From Lepiota brunneoincarnata (taxonomy: Eukaryota; Basidiomycota; Agaricomycetes; Agaricales; Agaricaceae), in the NCBI GenBank assembly GCA_023014365.1, contig JAEBUN010000073.1:1-64000 (forward strand): DNA of 64,000 bases, read 5' to 3'. Below, one piece after another: positions 45,456 through 57,108 of this stretch; positions within the stretch are counted from its first letter, which is position 1; each line of letters starts with the position of its first letter. The position numbers were made by a program, and so were the translations under genes. The notes under the pieces were generated by a model. It saw only the letters and a program-made list of their open reading frames with translations, searched no databases and was not told the DNA's origin.

Positions 45456-45527
45456 GTCTTTGGATCTCCGAAGACCTCTGCTCCTCATTATGGCCTTGGG
45501 ATGACGGTCTTTGGATCTCCAAAGATC
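45456..45527. repeat. Two hairpin-forming GTCTTTGGATCTCCAAAGAC motifs
   Basis: GTCTTTGGATCTCCGAAGAC at 45456-45475 and GTCTTTGGATCTCCAAAGAT at 45507-45526. Each can pair on itself around a central TC. Both contain GGATCTCC, the reverse complement of the GGAGATCC core upstream of the two CACTA genes. Confidence 0.6.
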
Positions 45528-45529
45528 TT

Positions 45530-46680
45530 TCTACTCCCCTGGCATGGCTTTGTGACGATGATCTGTATACGCGAAGAGTATGATGCAACAGTATCCCAAG
45601 GAAACAGATCTTGGATTTTTGCACCCCCATACACCATTCTGGCCCGACTCTCAGTACGCTTGTATCATTCTTACGTTTACCTATTTGGTGCAGAAATGCC
45701 TACTATATTTCCACACGGAGAAACCGTCTTCTTGGGCAAGGCACGTCCGCCTATCATACACAAGGATGTGGCTTCAGATCTATAGTATAATCTGGGAGAG
45801 ATCGAGAGAATGCCGAGTGGAGACGACCACAGGCACCTTGTACCCCTGATGTCTTAAGTTGCCTTGACCGGGAGGATTAAGTGTAGCAAGAAGGAACGCT
45901 GGAGGAAGATGGAAACTACATGGCAACATAACTCTCTTGTAAGCCAGATCTGCAGGCTTACACAAACACACCTTGACATACTTGGACTGGTACCGTGATG
46001 CCTGCACCACTACACTAGCCTGGCTCGATTCACGCTCAACACGACTTACACGTACGCGGCTGAACTATACGAGTACCAAGGCATGCATCCAACACAAATT
46101 TCTTCATTTTTACCATCTCTTTTTGTCTTCCCCCCTCCTTGTAGTTTATTCCGCGCCCTTCCAGTTCCGGTCTAATTGTGGTTGATAAAAACCTTCTCTG
46201 TGCCTCATTTTCTTCTGCCCCACATCTCCGAACATACCTTGGACCAGTAGAATAAAAGTAGGACAGATCGTGTCATGCGAATACTCAGTGAATTATTTAC
46301 TCCACCTTCTCTCGCCCCTCTTCTCCCTCTATCTCGCCTTGAGGATTAAAGCCCAGCGACTGATGGACACGGTCGCGCTCGCGTCCCGACCGCCTTCCCC
46401 TCTCCTCAAGGGGATGAAATGCTTACGTAGTGGATATGTGATGACTAGCGAAGCAGACATTGCCGATTGATCGAGACCTTATCTGAAAGTGCCAACTCTC
46501 GTTGCGGACTACTGGGCACAATTGGACACATCTGTAACTACATACGCATATCCCTCCCGCTTCTACTGGTCATGATCTTTCCCGCTCAACTTCTTGGAGA
46601 CCTTTGTGGGCGACTGTGTTGCCTCATGAATCTTGATGCGGATGGTTATTTTAATCTTTCCGAAGGTTAGCTCCCACAAA
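45530..46680. mobile_element. LTR-like remnant inside CACTA
   Basis: The stretch 46300-46410 (TCTC-rich, then AAAGCCCAGCGACTGATGGA and GGTCGCGCTCGC) resembles 62330-62430, typical of LTR R/U5 sequence in this window. No convincing gene is seen in 45530-46680. Boundaries are not visible. Confidence 0.35.
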
Positions 46681-46686
46681 ACCCTG

Positions 46687-47030
46687 CTATGACAATCTAC
46701 TCACTTTTCTTCTCTTGCAAGATTTCCTTCCACCACTTTCCCCCAACCCACGCTTACGACCATTTGTGGATGCTACGCTACCAGCAATGGTACTATTGCT
46801 TCCGTCTGTAGCTGCTGCAGTCTTGGTCGTATCGGCACCTCTTGATTCAGTGATGACTGCATTCCCGTGTGTGCTGATACCAGCGTGCCCCCCGTTCACG
46901 CTTGCGACAGAATGGTCTGGCACCTGCCTGATAACTATGGAGCTTCTCAGCGAAGTGGGGCATTGTAGGTCAAGCTGTCTCACCTTCCGCCTTGGCTGAC
47001 GCGTTTTCGGAGCAGTTGTCTTCTTTCCTT
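46687..47030 (-). CDS. Basic C-terminal exon-like ORF, unknown
   Basis: The minus strand carries a Ser/Thr-rich frame with VRQVPDHS-like IVIRQVPDHSVASVNGGHAG, ending in a bipartite basic tail (NGRKRGLGESGGRKSCKRRK). It could be the last exon of a nuclear protein, but no upstream exon is evident and the LTR sequence begins at about 47040. Low confidence. Confidence 0.25.
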
Positions 47031-47039
47031 GCGAGCATG

Positions 47040-47780
47040 GTGTAGAGGTTGGCATGCGGCTGCATGCGCAACGGCTGCCCCATGCCACCTCTTGTAGTTT
47101 CGGAAGCCGAACTCGGAACGGAGTCGAACTCGGAACCCGAACCCCGGATCATGACTTTCGGAGCGCTCGCGCAAAAAGGGACAGCTATCATTCGTCGGCG
47201 TATCCGTCCCGTCGATAGCTGCATGTGTTCAAGGGCAGACAAATTTTCCTATTCATTTCTCCATTCCATTTCACGAGCTCGATCGTAGAGTAAATTTCCT
47301 CCCTCTTTTAGTTTTCTCTGTGCTTCGCATATCACTGCTTTTATCCTATCGTTTCCTGTTCCCTAATCTTTGGCTAGCGTAGTCGAGAAAAACTTCGCGA
47401 TTCTCCTGTTTCACGTCTCTTATATCCCAGATATGACCTAGCTTCAGTAGCCGACATTTTCCTTGCCATTTCGGTGTAGGAAAAACTTAATTACTCATAG
47501 TTTTCGTGTATATAAAGTAGGAACCTCGGAGACGAGTTCTCCAGTCAACTATAGACCCGGAATTCACCTCCTTATCTCGTCCTCTACTTCTCCAACCCTT
47601 ATAACGCTTTCCCGAGGTTTTTGAAGCCCAGTGATCGTTTCGCCGATCACGCTCGCGCCTTGTTTCGTTGTGTTTCGTTTGTTCTCGCTTCGGTCTCGGC
47701 TTGTTTCGGCTTGCTTCGCGTAGCCGTTTCCGTACCGACGCGATTGCCTTGTAGGAGAGTCTGACCCTCTTCAATGGAAA
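47040..47780 (+). mobile_element. Solo LTR-like sequence inside CACTA
   Basis: It starts TGTAGAGGTTGGCATGCGGC, like 9984 and 11641. 47100-47165 matches 10025-10095. TATATAAAGTAG is at 47509-47520, followed by GGAGACGAGTTCTCC (47528-47542) and CAGTCAACTATAGACCC, then a U5-like region with TTTCGTTTGTTCTCG and GACCCTCTTCAATGG. This nested insertion accounts for part of the unusual size of the CACTA element. 47780-48800 shows no gene I can support. Confidence 0.5.
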
Positions 47781-48804
47781 CTTGTCCCGATTGTCAGCTA
47801 TTGCCATGGTAAGTACATTTGGTACTCCTACCATTTCCACTGGCCTGGGCGATAGCGTTGACATAATTCTTCACAGCCTGCTGGCATAGCTCCGGTAGGT
47901 TGGGATGCAGAACTCCCGCCATGTCCCAATGCGCAAGTTGGTTAGAGCAGTCGCATACCCCAGGCATCCGCTCACGCGATTCAGTCGATGGTTGAGTCTC
48001 GATTGAAGGCCCAGGCGACGGTCCACGCGATTCGGTTGATGATTCAGTTTCGGTTGTCGACCCAGGTGACAATATTGAAGCTCCTTGACAAGGACTAGCT
48101 CCACGGCTATGTGTGTTGGGTGAAAGGACCATTGTCAGTGATAACTGGATTCACTGACACATCGTACTGCTCATTTATGTATGCACAAAGGCTCGACGAA
48201 GGGCTACCCGGCTTGCCGACTCATGAGACCGGTGGTACCCATAGCCGGATACACCCCGAGCGACAAACATTGGTGGTAGCAGGATCCAGCACTGCAGTCA
48301 AGCTAATGGATTCAATATCGGTGAGTTATTGCCTCCTAATTCCTTACGTCCTTATTTTATATTAGCCAAAACACATGCTCTTGTTCGCCTCGGATTCTCT
48401 CCCACCCTGCTATCCCTTAGGACTTTGATCCACCAACGATTCATTGCACCAGGGCACTACAAATGGGAGTACAATGTGTGGCCTGTAGGCATTGGTTATC
48501 CATGGATGTTGTCACTGATGCACTGCACCAGGGCACCACGCACGCGAATTAGACGTAATAGATAATAGACTCATTCCGGTACGTCTGACCCATTTTTACC
48601 GAGCACGGCTCATGTTCCTGCCCGGTTCCAATGCTCCCCAGCTCACTGCCGGACAATGACAAGTTCCTTCACCCGAGTGCCCCCTCCACGTACACCGCCA
48701 ACGTACCTTCAAGAGGTATTCAATTACAAGTTCAGATAGGTATTTAAGGATTTCGTGGTCGAACACTGCTTCCTGCAGTCGCTCACACTTTATTCATAGT
48801 GCGT

Positions 48805-49993
48805 ATGAACATGACCAGCACCAAGAAAACCACCAGTGCCTCCAAGAAGCCCGCTAGGCAGACGATCAGCACCACAGGTGGGAAACCCAGCTCCCAGCCG
48901 ACATCGTCACAGACACCCACCACTGCCACCGCAAAAGCTACGAAAAAACCTACAAGGAAGGCACCCGCCCCACCAAAAGAGAACAGGATGCCCGCACCAC
49001 CTCAAGCACAGACCCAAACCCCAAATGATGCCGTCCTGGCCACCCTGCTTGCCAAGGTTGCAAAACAAGAAGGTAAGTCCATTATTTTCTTCGTACTATC
49101 TATACGACTGACATTGTTTAGCGGAGATTGATAAGTTGAAGAAAAGTAGTGCCTCAAAGGCCAAGGATCGAATATGAAACAGATCCCTCGCCCCCATGGC
49201 AGCCTTACAAGGCTTCAAGACAAAATGGGTTTGGAGAACAACAAGCCGCTCTACAACTACTATCGAGTAAGTCCTTCCCTCATTTTACTTTCAATGCTAA
49301 TTTTCGTCGCAGACATATATTGGTGATATCCTAGACAACGCATGTATACCACGCAAAGTTGATTGGAGGCGTCAAGTCCCACTTCCCTTAGCCCGGGTCG
49401 TAAATATTGTATGTTTATTCTCAACCACCTCTAAATCCTGACTGTGAACTATGTACACCACACAGGTACATGCTAAGCATCCACAACTTCGACGTTATGA
49501 AGGAAACTGGGCTACTCTGGAGATCATGAGGACAGTGCTCAAAAACAAAAGGTCCAACAGAAACAGAAGCCTCTGCGCTCTGGACAGCACCCAAGTTCAG
49601 GAAGGTGAGGACCATGAGGGTACTAACAAGGATCAAAACGGGACCAGAAATGCTCCCGAGCTTGAAGAGCTGGGGATGAGCAGTGGTAAGGGTGCAGGTG
49701 AAGAAGGAGCAAGCAGTGATGGGGGAGAGGCAGGTGGCGATGCTGGGGAAGAGAGGGATACCAATGATGAGGAAGAGAACGGTGCCCATGACGAGGGAGA
49801 GAGTGGTGCTGACGATGATGAGGAGAACAGTGCCAATGATGAGGAAGGGAGTGGCACCGATGACAATGAAGAGAATGGTGCTGATGATGAGGAAGAGGGC
49901 AGCGTCAATGGTGAGGATACTGGGGTTTTGGTGGGGATGAAGAGAAAAGCGATGGAAAGTGGTGGAAAGATGAAGAGGTTGAGGAGGAAGTAG
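48805..49993 (+). CDS. CACTA accessory protein with basic N-terminus and acidic repeats
   Basis: Exon 1 (48805-49072) encodes MNMTSTKKTTSASKKPARQT and ends in a helix (LATLLAKVAKQEG). The next exon (from 49123) starts AEIDKLKK; a frame problem lies near 49140-49160. Then IPRPHGSLTRLQDKMGL and NNKPLYNYYR, an intron at 49268-49312, TYIGDILDNACIPRKVDWRR, an intron at 49409-49465, VHAKHPQLRRYEGNWATLEI and MRTVLKNKRSN. An acidic 10-residue repeat (NDEEENGAHD type, six times) follows, ending in a basic MKRKAMESGGKMKRLRRK tail. The IPRP..G...LQ..MGL and RYE..WAT motifs occur in a common Agaricomycete protein type that I know only as hypothetical. It is possibly nuclear and DNA-bound. Confidence 0.55.
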
Positions 49994-50040
49994 TACAGAT
50001 ATATTGTTGCCTATTGATCTAGTAATAGGCAATAATTACA

Positions 50041-50449
50041 CACTTTTCACGCTCACATCTGAGGGGGCTGACCACCTGAACATTCGACTTAAGCATCTTT
50101 TGTAGTCAAGAATGACAACTAAGACCATCGTCTCTTCCACTGACTAACTAGCATGATTTCCTCCAGAACAGGGGTTGTGATTCCCTTCAGTTTCCTTCCC
50201 AGAAAAGGTTGTGATTTTCGTCAGTTTCCTTCTGAACAAATGTTGTAATCCTTTAAAAACTCGATGTGAATCACAGCCCCTCATGACCTTAAATATAGTG
50301 ATATTCCTCCATTAAGTGTGGTAATCAAGTACACTAAGGTGCGTAATTACTACATTATCAGTGAATATCCACAACACCAATATCCCTATTTATAGTAGGA
50401 ATTGACCACACCTTATGCTGGAATCAGAGGTTGTTTTTCATGACCCCCT
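50041..50449. repeat. CACTA right subterminal repeats
   Basis: Three diverged tandem units of about 42 bp around GGTTGTGATTCCCTTCAGTT and TTCCTTCC..AGAA lie between 50160 and 50260. The distal sequence is A/T-rich. No gene is seen. This is the probable right-hand binding region for the transposase. Confidence 0.55.
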
Positions 50450-50463
50450 GGGTCTCACAGTGT
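50450..50463 (-). repeat. CACTA right terminal inverted repeat
   Basis: GGGTCTCACAGTGT, the exact complement of the left end. It is followed by CTGATC of the interrupted FunK1 pseudogene. Confidence 0.95.
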
Positions 50464-51932
50464 CTGATCTTTGCAGGCGTTATATCAGAGTCACGTTCGA
50501 AAGGATAGGTTCCTCCAGTGGCTGGCTCGGGGGGCAGGGGTTCGTCGCGAAATGGATCATCTGTCGTAGCGTGCTTGAGCTCGACGAAAAACTCGATTCT
50601 CGAGAAATCCGTTCCCCTGGCATCCGAATCGTGCCACCGGTAAACATTGATATCGGAGGAAAGCTCGTCGCACCAGGCGTCCTTGGCTTTGTGAGGTGTG
50701 GGGTACCGACAAACTGGAAGTCTGTAGCTAATTCGCGTGCAGTTTCAATCTGCGTAGGCTTCAGCGTGTTCCGCTGCTGGGAATTCAATGTACGTACAAC
50801 TTACAAACGAGATGCACATCTCCGGCCTCTGTCTTTGCTTTCATTCATGAGTGTTGTCCAAAGCACCTTTGAATCCTCCGAAAGAGCAGGAACAACATGG
50901 TCAGTTGGGAGGAATCTGGTGAGAAAATGAAAATTCGCCAGGTGGCATAGGCCCCACAAATTGTCCCGCTATTTCTCGAGCAAGATCAAGGTTCATGGAA
51001 GATAGATCGGAGCTGGACCTTGGAATTGTAAATGTGAGCCCAAGACTGACTTTATTCGAGATAGGCGTGCTCTTTGGAAGGGGCTGGGCTGGGCTGGGTG
51101 CGGCGAAGGGGGGGGGGGGGGGGGTTGCGGCGCGTCGGCTCAACATTGATTTGTGCAACGCGGTCGCTTGGTTTAAGTACTTACTTACGGATATTCATTC
51201 ATTCATCCATCGCGTGCCCAATTTTGGGTGTCTGTGTGAACCAATGCCGGCTGGCAGCTTCACGATTTCCCTCGAAAAATTGGTCATTCCGACGAGGGGA
51301 GGTTCGGGTTCGAGATACCAGGATGATGTCTGTGCGCGAGGACGACCCAGATCGCATATTAATTAATTTAATAATTTGATGATGCTGCGTGAACACCCAG
51401 CAGAACACGCAGAACACGAGACCAAGGGGAAAATCCCCGAGGGCTGAGGTTGGAAGGGGTTCACCACATATATTGGGCCGCTCCGCTCGGGACAGGTACA
51501 CATCATGTAGTAGTAAAAAAAACACGATCCATCCATCCATTTGGGGGGTGGGAAGCATTTATTATTATTATTGGGTGGCGAACGCGGCCGCGATCCATCA
51601 GGGTATCCTGTTAGAGAGAGAGAGAGAGAGAGAGGGTACGTGTCAATGTGTATACATGCCTGCCATATCGGGGGTGTGTGGTTGCCACGCCTGCCGTATC
51701 GGGGGTGTGTGGTTGCACGCCTGCCATATTGGGGGTGTGTAGTCGCTCCCATTGTATCAGAAATAGTCAGCGGTAATACCATCCATGCCTGCCAATACCG
51801 TATCCTTATGGAATATATGTTGAAACTTGCATTCTATCTGGAAATGCGTGGACACCTGGGCTGCACTGGCGTGTGAGATCAGAGGCGCATCGATGACAAT
51901 AACGCGCGATGAGGGAAGAACACTGCTCCATC
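50464..51932 (-). repeat. Inverted repeat, right arm, outer part
   Basis: Reverse complement of 28618-30083, with the 5' half of the FunK1 pseudogene (minus), the poly-G run at 51108-51124, the (AG)n run at 51613-51634 and three minisatellite units. Unlike the left arm it continues without a break into the 3' flank and last exon of the ParB-like gene. Confidence 0.93.
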
Positions 51933-52128
51933 TGAGTCTAGGTGGCAAAGGGAGGGGAGTGAGGATATACAAAGTGTATGTAGTCTGTGGGGACTTCTTG
52001 GGCCAATTGGAGCACGAATAGGTTGATAGTTGGGCTTAGGATACTGGGTATGGTAATCTAACATTAAGGTACAAGGGTCACACCAGAATCCACCGCCCCC
52101 AGCTTCCTCTTGAGCACAAATCCAAATC

Positions 52129-55100
52129 TCAGCCCTTAGAGCCTTGGCCCGGGCGCCTGCGAGGCTGCAATTGGAGGGCAGACGGGTCGCGAATGGCGGG
52201 CTGGATGCGAAGGCCAGGCTGCGGTTGACTAGATTTTGCCTTCTTTCTATGTCTTGCAGCTATATGGAAGACAGGAGATTTAACAGGGACTGTGGAGAGG
52301 ATGATAAAGCCACGTACGAGAATTGGATAGAGTGTCCGAGGCTGTGCGCTTAGGAAGAGCATGGCTAGGCCCTCCTGAAGGCCCTCCTGAAAAAGATGTA
52401 TATTAGTATAGGTGAATACAGAAAATAACAGAAGTACTAGACATACCGACGAGGTCAGAGTCGGTGTCATCTGCATCGCCCTTATCTGCAATGGTGCATG
52501 AAAACAAGGCCCACAGCTGTGTGATAAAAGCAGACGTACCGTCGCCACTTGTGACCCTCTGCATGATATCTGCAAAGGACCGTGTTTTGGCGGCGGAGCC
52601 GATGGGCTCTGCAACAACTGGTGCGGTCATTGATAGGAAATGTCAGAAAATGCCTCGGACTAGAGTCTTCTAAAGGGAGGTGCTTACGGCGAGGTTGCGA
52701 TAAGGCGGAAGGGTGGTCGTCGATGGCAGCTTGTGTGGGGGGGAACACAATGCACGTTACTAGATCGGTGTAGCCAGAGTTGCAAATGCACGGTACTTAC
52801 AGACGGGGGACCCACCATGGGCGCTGGAGGGATCGACGTCAGACATTTGAATGCTGTCATCCTCTTCAATGCCAGACATTTGGTTGAAATCAGGGAAAGC
52901 GCATCCATCCGTGTCTTGGGCAGGCTGTTAGATGGTATGCGCTTAAATAGAGTTAAACGATCCATACCCATCCCTCTGGACACAGACCTAGCAATATTTT
53001 GAACCCCTGTGTTTGGGGTGGAGCTGATGGGCCCTGCAGCAACCGGTACGGTCGTGTCAGGAAATGCTTTGGACTAGATCGAGCCTTCTAAAGGGAGGCG
53101 CTTACGTCGAGGTTGCGATGGGGGGAAAGGGTTGGCTTGTGGGGGGGAGAACGCAGTGCAGGTTACTAGATCTGTGTAGCCAGAGTTGAAAATGCGCTGT
53201 ACTCACAGACGGACTCATCGGAGGTGCTATTGATGTAAGACGCTTGAACGGGAGCACCTCAGCAAACCTATCGAGCGATAATAACATCGCATGTGACTTA
53301 CTTCCTTGTGCATCCTCTGCTCCATCCTCCGAAACAGCGTCCTTTCTGGGACCCAACGCTAGAGCATGTATTAGATAGACAGGTACCGGACAATGGATGC
53401 GGATCCTCACCTTTCCGCACTGATGGTTCAGAGGAAGAGGGGCCACCATCCACGTCTTGAGCAGACCGTCAGATGATGCATTTAAAATGCGATAGAGATA
53501 GACGGTCCATACCCATCGCTCTGACTATTTGCAACATCATGATGCCACATCAGTCCATACATAGGCCACAAACATTTGGACATGTGCCCACCATTTGCCC
53601 GGAACGAAAGATTCAGAGCATTCCCTGAGTCATCATCAGTATATGAAAGGAGCGTGCACTGTAATCCCACCCACCCAATCCTATATCTTGAGTGGCAAGT
53701 CCTTGTTAGACATTAGATATGAGCGAGACAGATCGGGAAGTGGGACCCACCTTCCACTCCAGGCATCTTGGCGTCTCGCTTTGTTGGATCGGCTCGCAGC
53801 TGCGCTGAGGCGGGGGGTGATACACGCACCTGCATCTGTGTAGATGCCTTCCCCTTTGCCTTGGCAGGTGCGGATGACCTCGTCTTCCTTCTGACAAGCA
53901 CAGGCTCCGCTTCGCTCTGCTCATCCGCCTCTGCCTTACCATCATTATTATCCTCCTCCTCTTCCACATTCATATCATCCCCACTGGCCTCTTCTTGCTA
54001 TTATTTATATATTCAACTAGTTGCTTAAGGAAAGAATTCATTGTAAACAATAACTTACTTTGTGTTGCTCCCCCCACCCCGCCACACGTATACCGACCAA
54101 GGGCGTGATACTGTAGTCCCGGCCACAGTATTCCGGGTCGTACGGGTCAATTTCAAGCTCTACTTTATCGGCCGCTGCTTGGTCGATATCCGTGGCCATT
54201 CTTGCATGGCGCTCCACATTCTGGAGCATGGCCTAGGGAGCTGATAGTCAGCGGATATCACCAACCAATGCGACAGATTCATACGTACCTCCTCAAGCGC
54301 GTCCAGATGCTTGCGCACTTTGTCGTCGAGCAGCTTTGTCATTGGCGTGGCTCGTGCTGCAGATGAGCTCTGTATTTTGTTGATGATGGACTGCACCTCC
54401 TGCAGCCCCTTGCTCACTACACTGTCGTGCCGCCGCTGTTCGTTCAAGTCCTTCACGCTGACGCTCGGGACTTCAGGAGTTGTCTCCAGGATGTCCGCTA
54501 TGAGGTCGGGGTACTCCCAGCCGGTAACTTCCTGCTCCGGACAATCGCTGTATTTGATGCGTCGCGTTCTGCATCGTGGATTCCACTGTTTCTGGAGGTG
54601 GTGTCTGATAAAATTAGTGGCACTGGATGCATTAATTAGCTCTGTGCGGTATTGGTCCATGACTTCCTTTTCCACCAGCGTCCCATGGGCCCATTTCAAC
54701 CAGTCTCTCCCTGCGTTCTTGGTTGCAATGGCCCTCCAGTCCACGCATGTCCTCTGATTCAGTGGCCAATATTTTATACTTGGCTGCGATCGGTTGGCCT
54801 TCATCCAGTCTGTGAGCTGGGTTGTTGTGTTCTGATCGAGATCTCTGTATTGCTCGTAGAGCTTTGCAGGCAACATGGCTGCAGACGTCGCCGGTCGAGA
54901 GATTTTCCCCACCATCAGGACACCCAGGTCATATTCCATTTGCCGGAATGCCGGAATATAGTTCAATGGCAAGAACACAAACTTAAATACCAGTCAGAAG
55001 ATATATGTTGGAAAATTATACGTCCATACCTCTTTGATCGCAGCTTCCAAGCTGGCCTTGTGGAAGACGTCATCCTGGTTTAGACGCAGAGTCCGGATCA

Positions 55101-57108
55101 CAAAGGTAGCGATGTCCCTTGGGTCACTGGCTCCGCGGCTGCCCAGTGTCAGATAGGATGCCAGTGGACACACCCATGACATGTACTAAAAGCATGTTAA
55201 ATCAATACAATGTGGTTGATAGGATGTCTCACCTCCAACATTGCCCTGGGGATCAGCTGGAACACCTGCGCAATGCACATAAGTGCACTTGGCGTGATCA
55301 GTGGAAGGAGGGGGGCGTAGTGGAGAGCGCCATGGGGAAATGTGAGCCACTCAAGCTTCAGGGGGAGTGCCATCTTGATTGATAAAGAAGTGGCACCATC
55401 TGTCCCGGCACCGTCCGTCCCGGCACCGTCCATCCCAACACCAGAGATACCCTCCTCCAGTATTTGGGCCATGTCTGCAGAATATTTTGTTAAAGTATTG
55501 TCCCACATTGCATCACCTGCAGCACCAAAGTATGATGACTTCTCCAGCATCTCCTTTCCAATATCCTCAATGCCTCGCCAGCCCCCCTCCGAGATCACCG
55601 ACATATCTCGGACCGCATCGCCACGCAAAAACAAGTTCCAGGTGGTCTGACTTGTCGATCGCTCAGAATTCCCCGGGTTATGGTCCCTTACCGCAGACTT
55701 GTAAGTACCCCAAGCACTTGAATTATCCCCGTCGATCGTCTGTAGTTTTGTTGGGGATAGCAGCCCGTTCCACGTCTCAATGGAATAATTCCCATAAGCA
55801 ATGATAAACTTATCCCCAGTTAGCACAGACACAATTTCAATTGGATTACAATACTCACACCTCCGGAGATGTTTAATAGGTTTTCTTTCACCCACGCCTT
55901 CGACAAGACCTCGGAGAAGTGGAAATACAACCCGAAGTTGAACAGTCGTAAGAGCAGCTCCCGGGCTTCCTCGCTCCGCATGATGTGCGGGGTCTGGTCC
56001 TTGTCGTTTGTGGGTTTGAACGCCGCAATGTTTGCGGCTATCTCGATGGGGTCCCCCTTCTCCAGGAGCTCATTGTGGTGCTGCAGCACGATAAGGAGGC
56101 TTTCTTTATCGCCTTCGACGGTTTTCGCTTCAGCCTTATTTTCAGACAGAAATGCCCCAAGGCTTCTCTTCATGACGATGTCTGTAAGGTTGTAAGCCAT
56201 GTTGCACAGGCCTTGAATAAATGCAATAACGCACCGTAGTCATAGACTATCACGCCCCACATCCTGAATCGCTGGATGTTGTGCCTTATGATATTGATTT
56301 GTCCATTGCAGTGTGCTATGCGTGTTTGCAGATCCACTTGATCCCCGTCAGTCTCAGCTTTCTTCCCTTTTCCCTTCCCCTTCTTCTCAAGCCCCGCCAA
56401 TTCTTTCTCAAGTCTCCCAAGCTCTTTGCCCGCATCGGATTCCATCTTCTTGATCGCCTCCTGGCGATGTTTCCCACCGCATGCCAGTATCTCTCCTCTC
56501 CCCTTCCCTTCCTCGCTCAGCAGAAGCTCTGGCGCCTTGTCTCCCAGGGTAAAGTCACGGCTAATGCAGTTAGGATCGATGTCAGTCCTTCGCAGGAGAA
56601 CGGGGATCATGCTTTGCGTGCGGAAAGGCATAAACCCACGCGTGGCGAAATCCTCAATGAGGAGGTTCACGCCGCTCCTTACAACTGGTCGTTTGTTGAA
56701 CTGACCAAATCGAAGGCTAGCGGGGGGATCCATCAAGTTGAATTTGTTGATGGAGATGACTGCGTCGCGGGCTTTATCGTCCTGGGTCTTGTCCGGCAAG
56801 GGGACAACGCCAGCGATATCTTCCTCCTGTCCAGGTAACAGAGAAGGGTCGTCGTCGAGAGTGATCGATTGTACGGTAGTCAATATACACGGTTAGTACT
56901 CAGCTGATTATACGCCGCGCTTTAGACTTACCTGATTCGCGGCTTGTGGGATCTCTTCGGGGTGGTTTCTTTTTGTCCCAGACGGAGTGGGGTTTTCGCC
57001 GCTTTGTAAAACGTTCAAGTCCGTGGCAATTCGAGCGCTTGGGCCTTCATTAACGCTGGACTGCGCTCCAGCAGTGCCTGGAAGGGCGGTGGTATCTGAC
57101 CAGGACAT
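52129..57108 (-). CDS. ParB/Srx-like domain protein, multi-exon
   Basis: ATG at 57106-57108. Clear exons are 57108-56932, 56826-56235, 56181-55859, 55808-55233, 55185-55030, 54981-54289, 54232-54059 and 53997-53751, all with compatible phases. Several short 3' exons follow, the last two encoding GGPSGGPSHALPKRTASD and a basic tail ending at 52129. Residues about 105-185 look like a ParB/sulfiredoxin-type fold: RPVVRSGVNLLIEDFATRGF, MPFRTQSMIPVLL, and ILACGGKHRQEAIKKM, comparable to the GxHRxxA box of ParB. A charged helix, a large helical region and an acidic, basic-tailed C-terminus follow. ParB-type domains bind DNA or CTP, or act as nucleases. It is divergent from the TET/JBP-like gene (see 5731-8190). 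The 53100-53750 exon structure is unresolved. Confidence 0.65.
52680..53260 (-). repeat. Internal duplication in the 3' part of the ParB-like gene
   Basis: 52690-52850 and 53100-53250 are similar. Both have an exon end followed by a donor, an intron containing CAACTCTGGCTACACCGATC or its close variant, and an acceptor. A tandem exon-intron duplication has therefore enlarged the variable acidic region of the protein. Confidence 0.55.

Larger units (their letters stand above)
36032..50463. mobile_element. CACTA (EnSpm-like) DNA transposon, 14.4 kb
   Basis: Terminal inverted repeats ACACTGTGAGACCC lie at both ends (36032-36045 and 50450-50463) and belong to the CACTG/CACTA type. The flanks carry a CT dinucleotide at 36030-36031 and 50464-50465; the uninterrupted sequence in the other arm (30078-30088, reverse complement) has it once. 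The element holds subterminal repeats, a Tnp2 transposase gene, a large accessory ORF gene, two smaller genes, a captured coiled-coil gene fragment and nested LTR debris. A 5-nt frameshift in the transposase suggests it now needs help to move. Confidence 0.95.

Noticed and set aside
36032..50463. Reading the 36-50 kb region as ordinary host genes
   Set aside because: It is bounded by perfect inverted termini with an empty-site control and contains a Tnp2 transposase.
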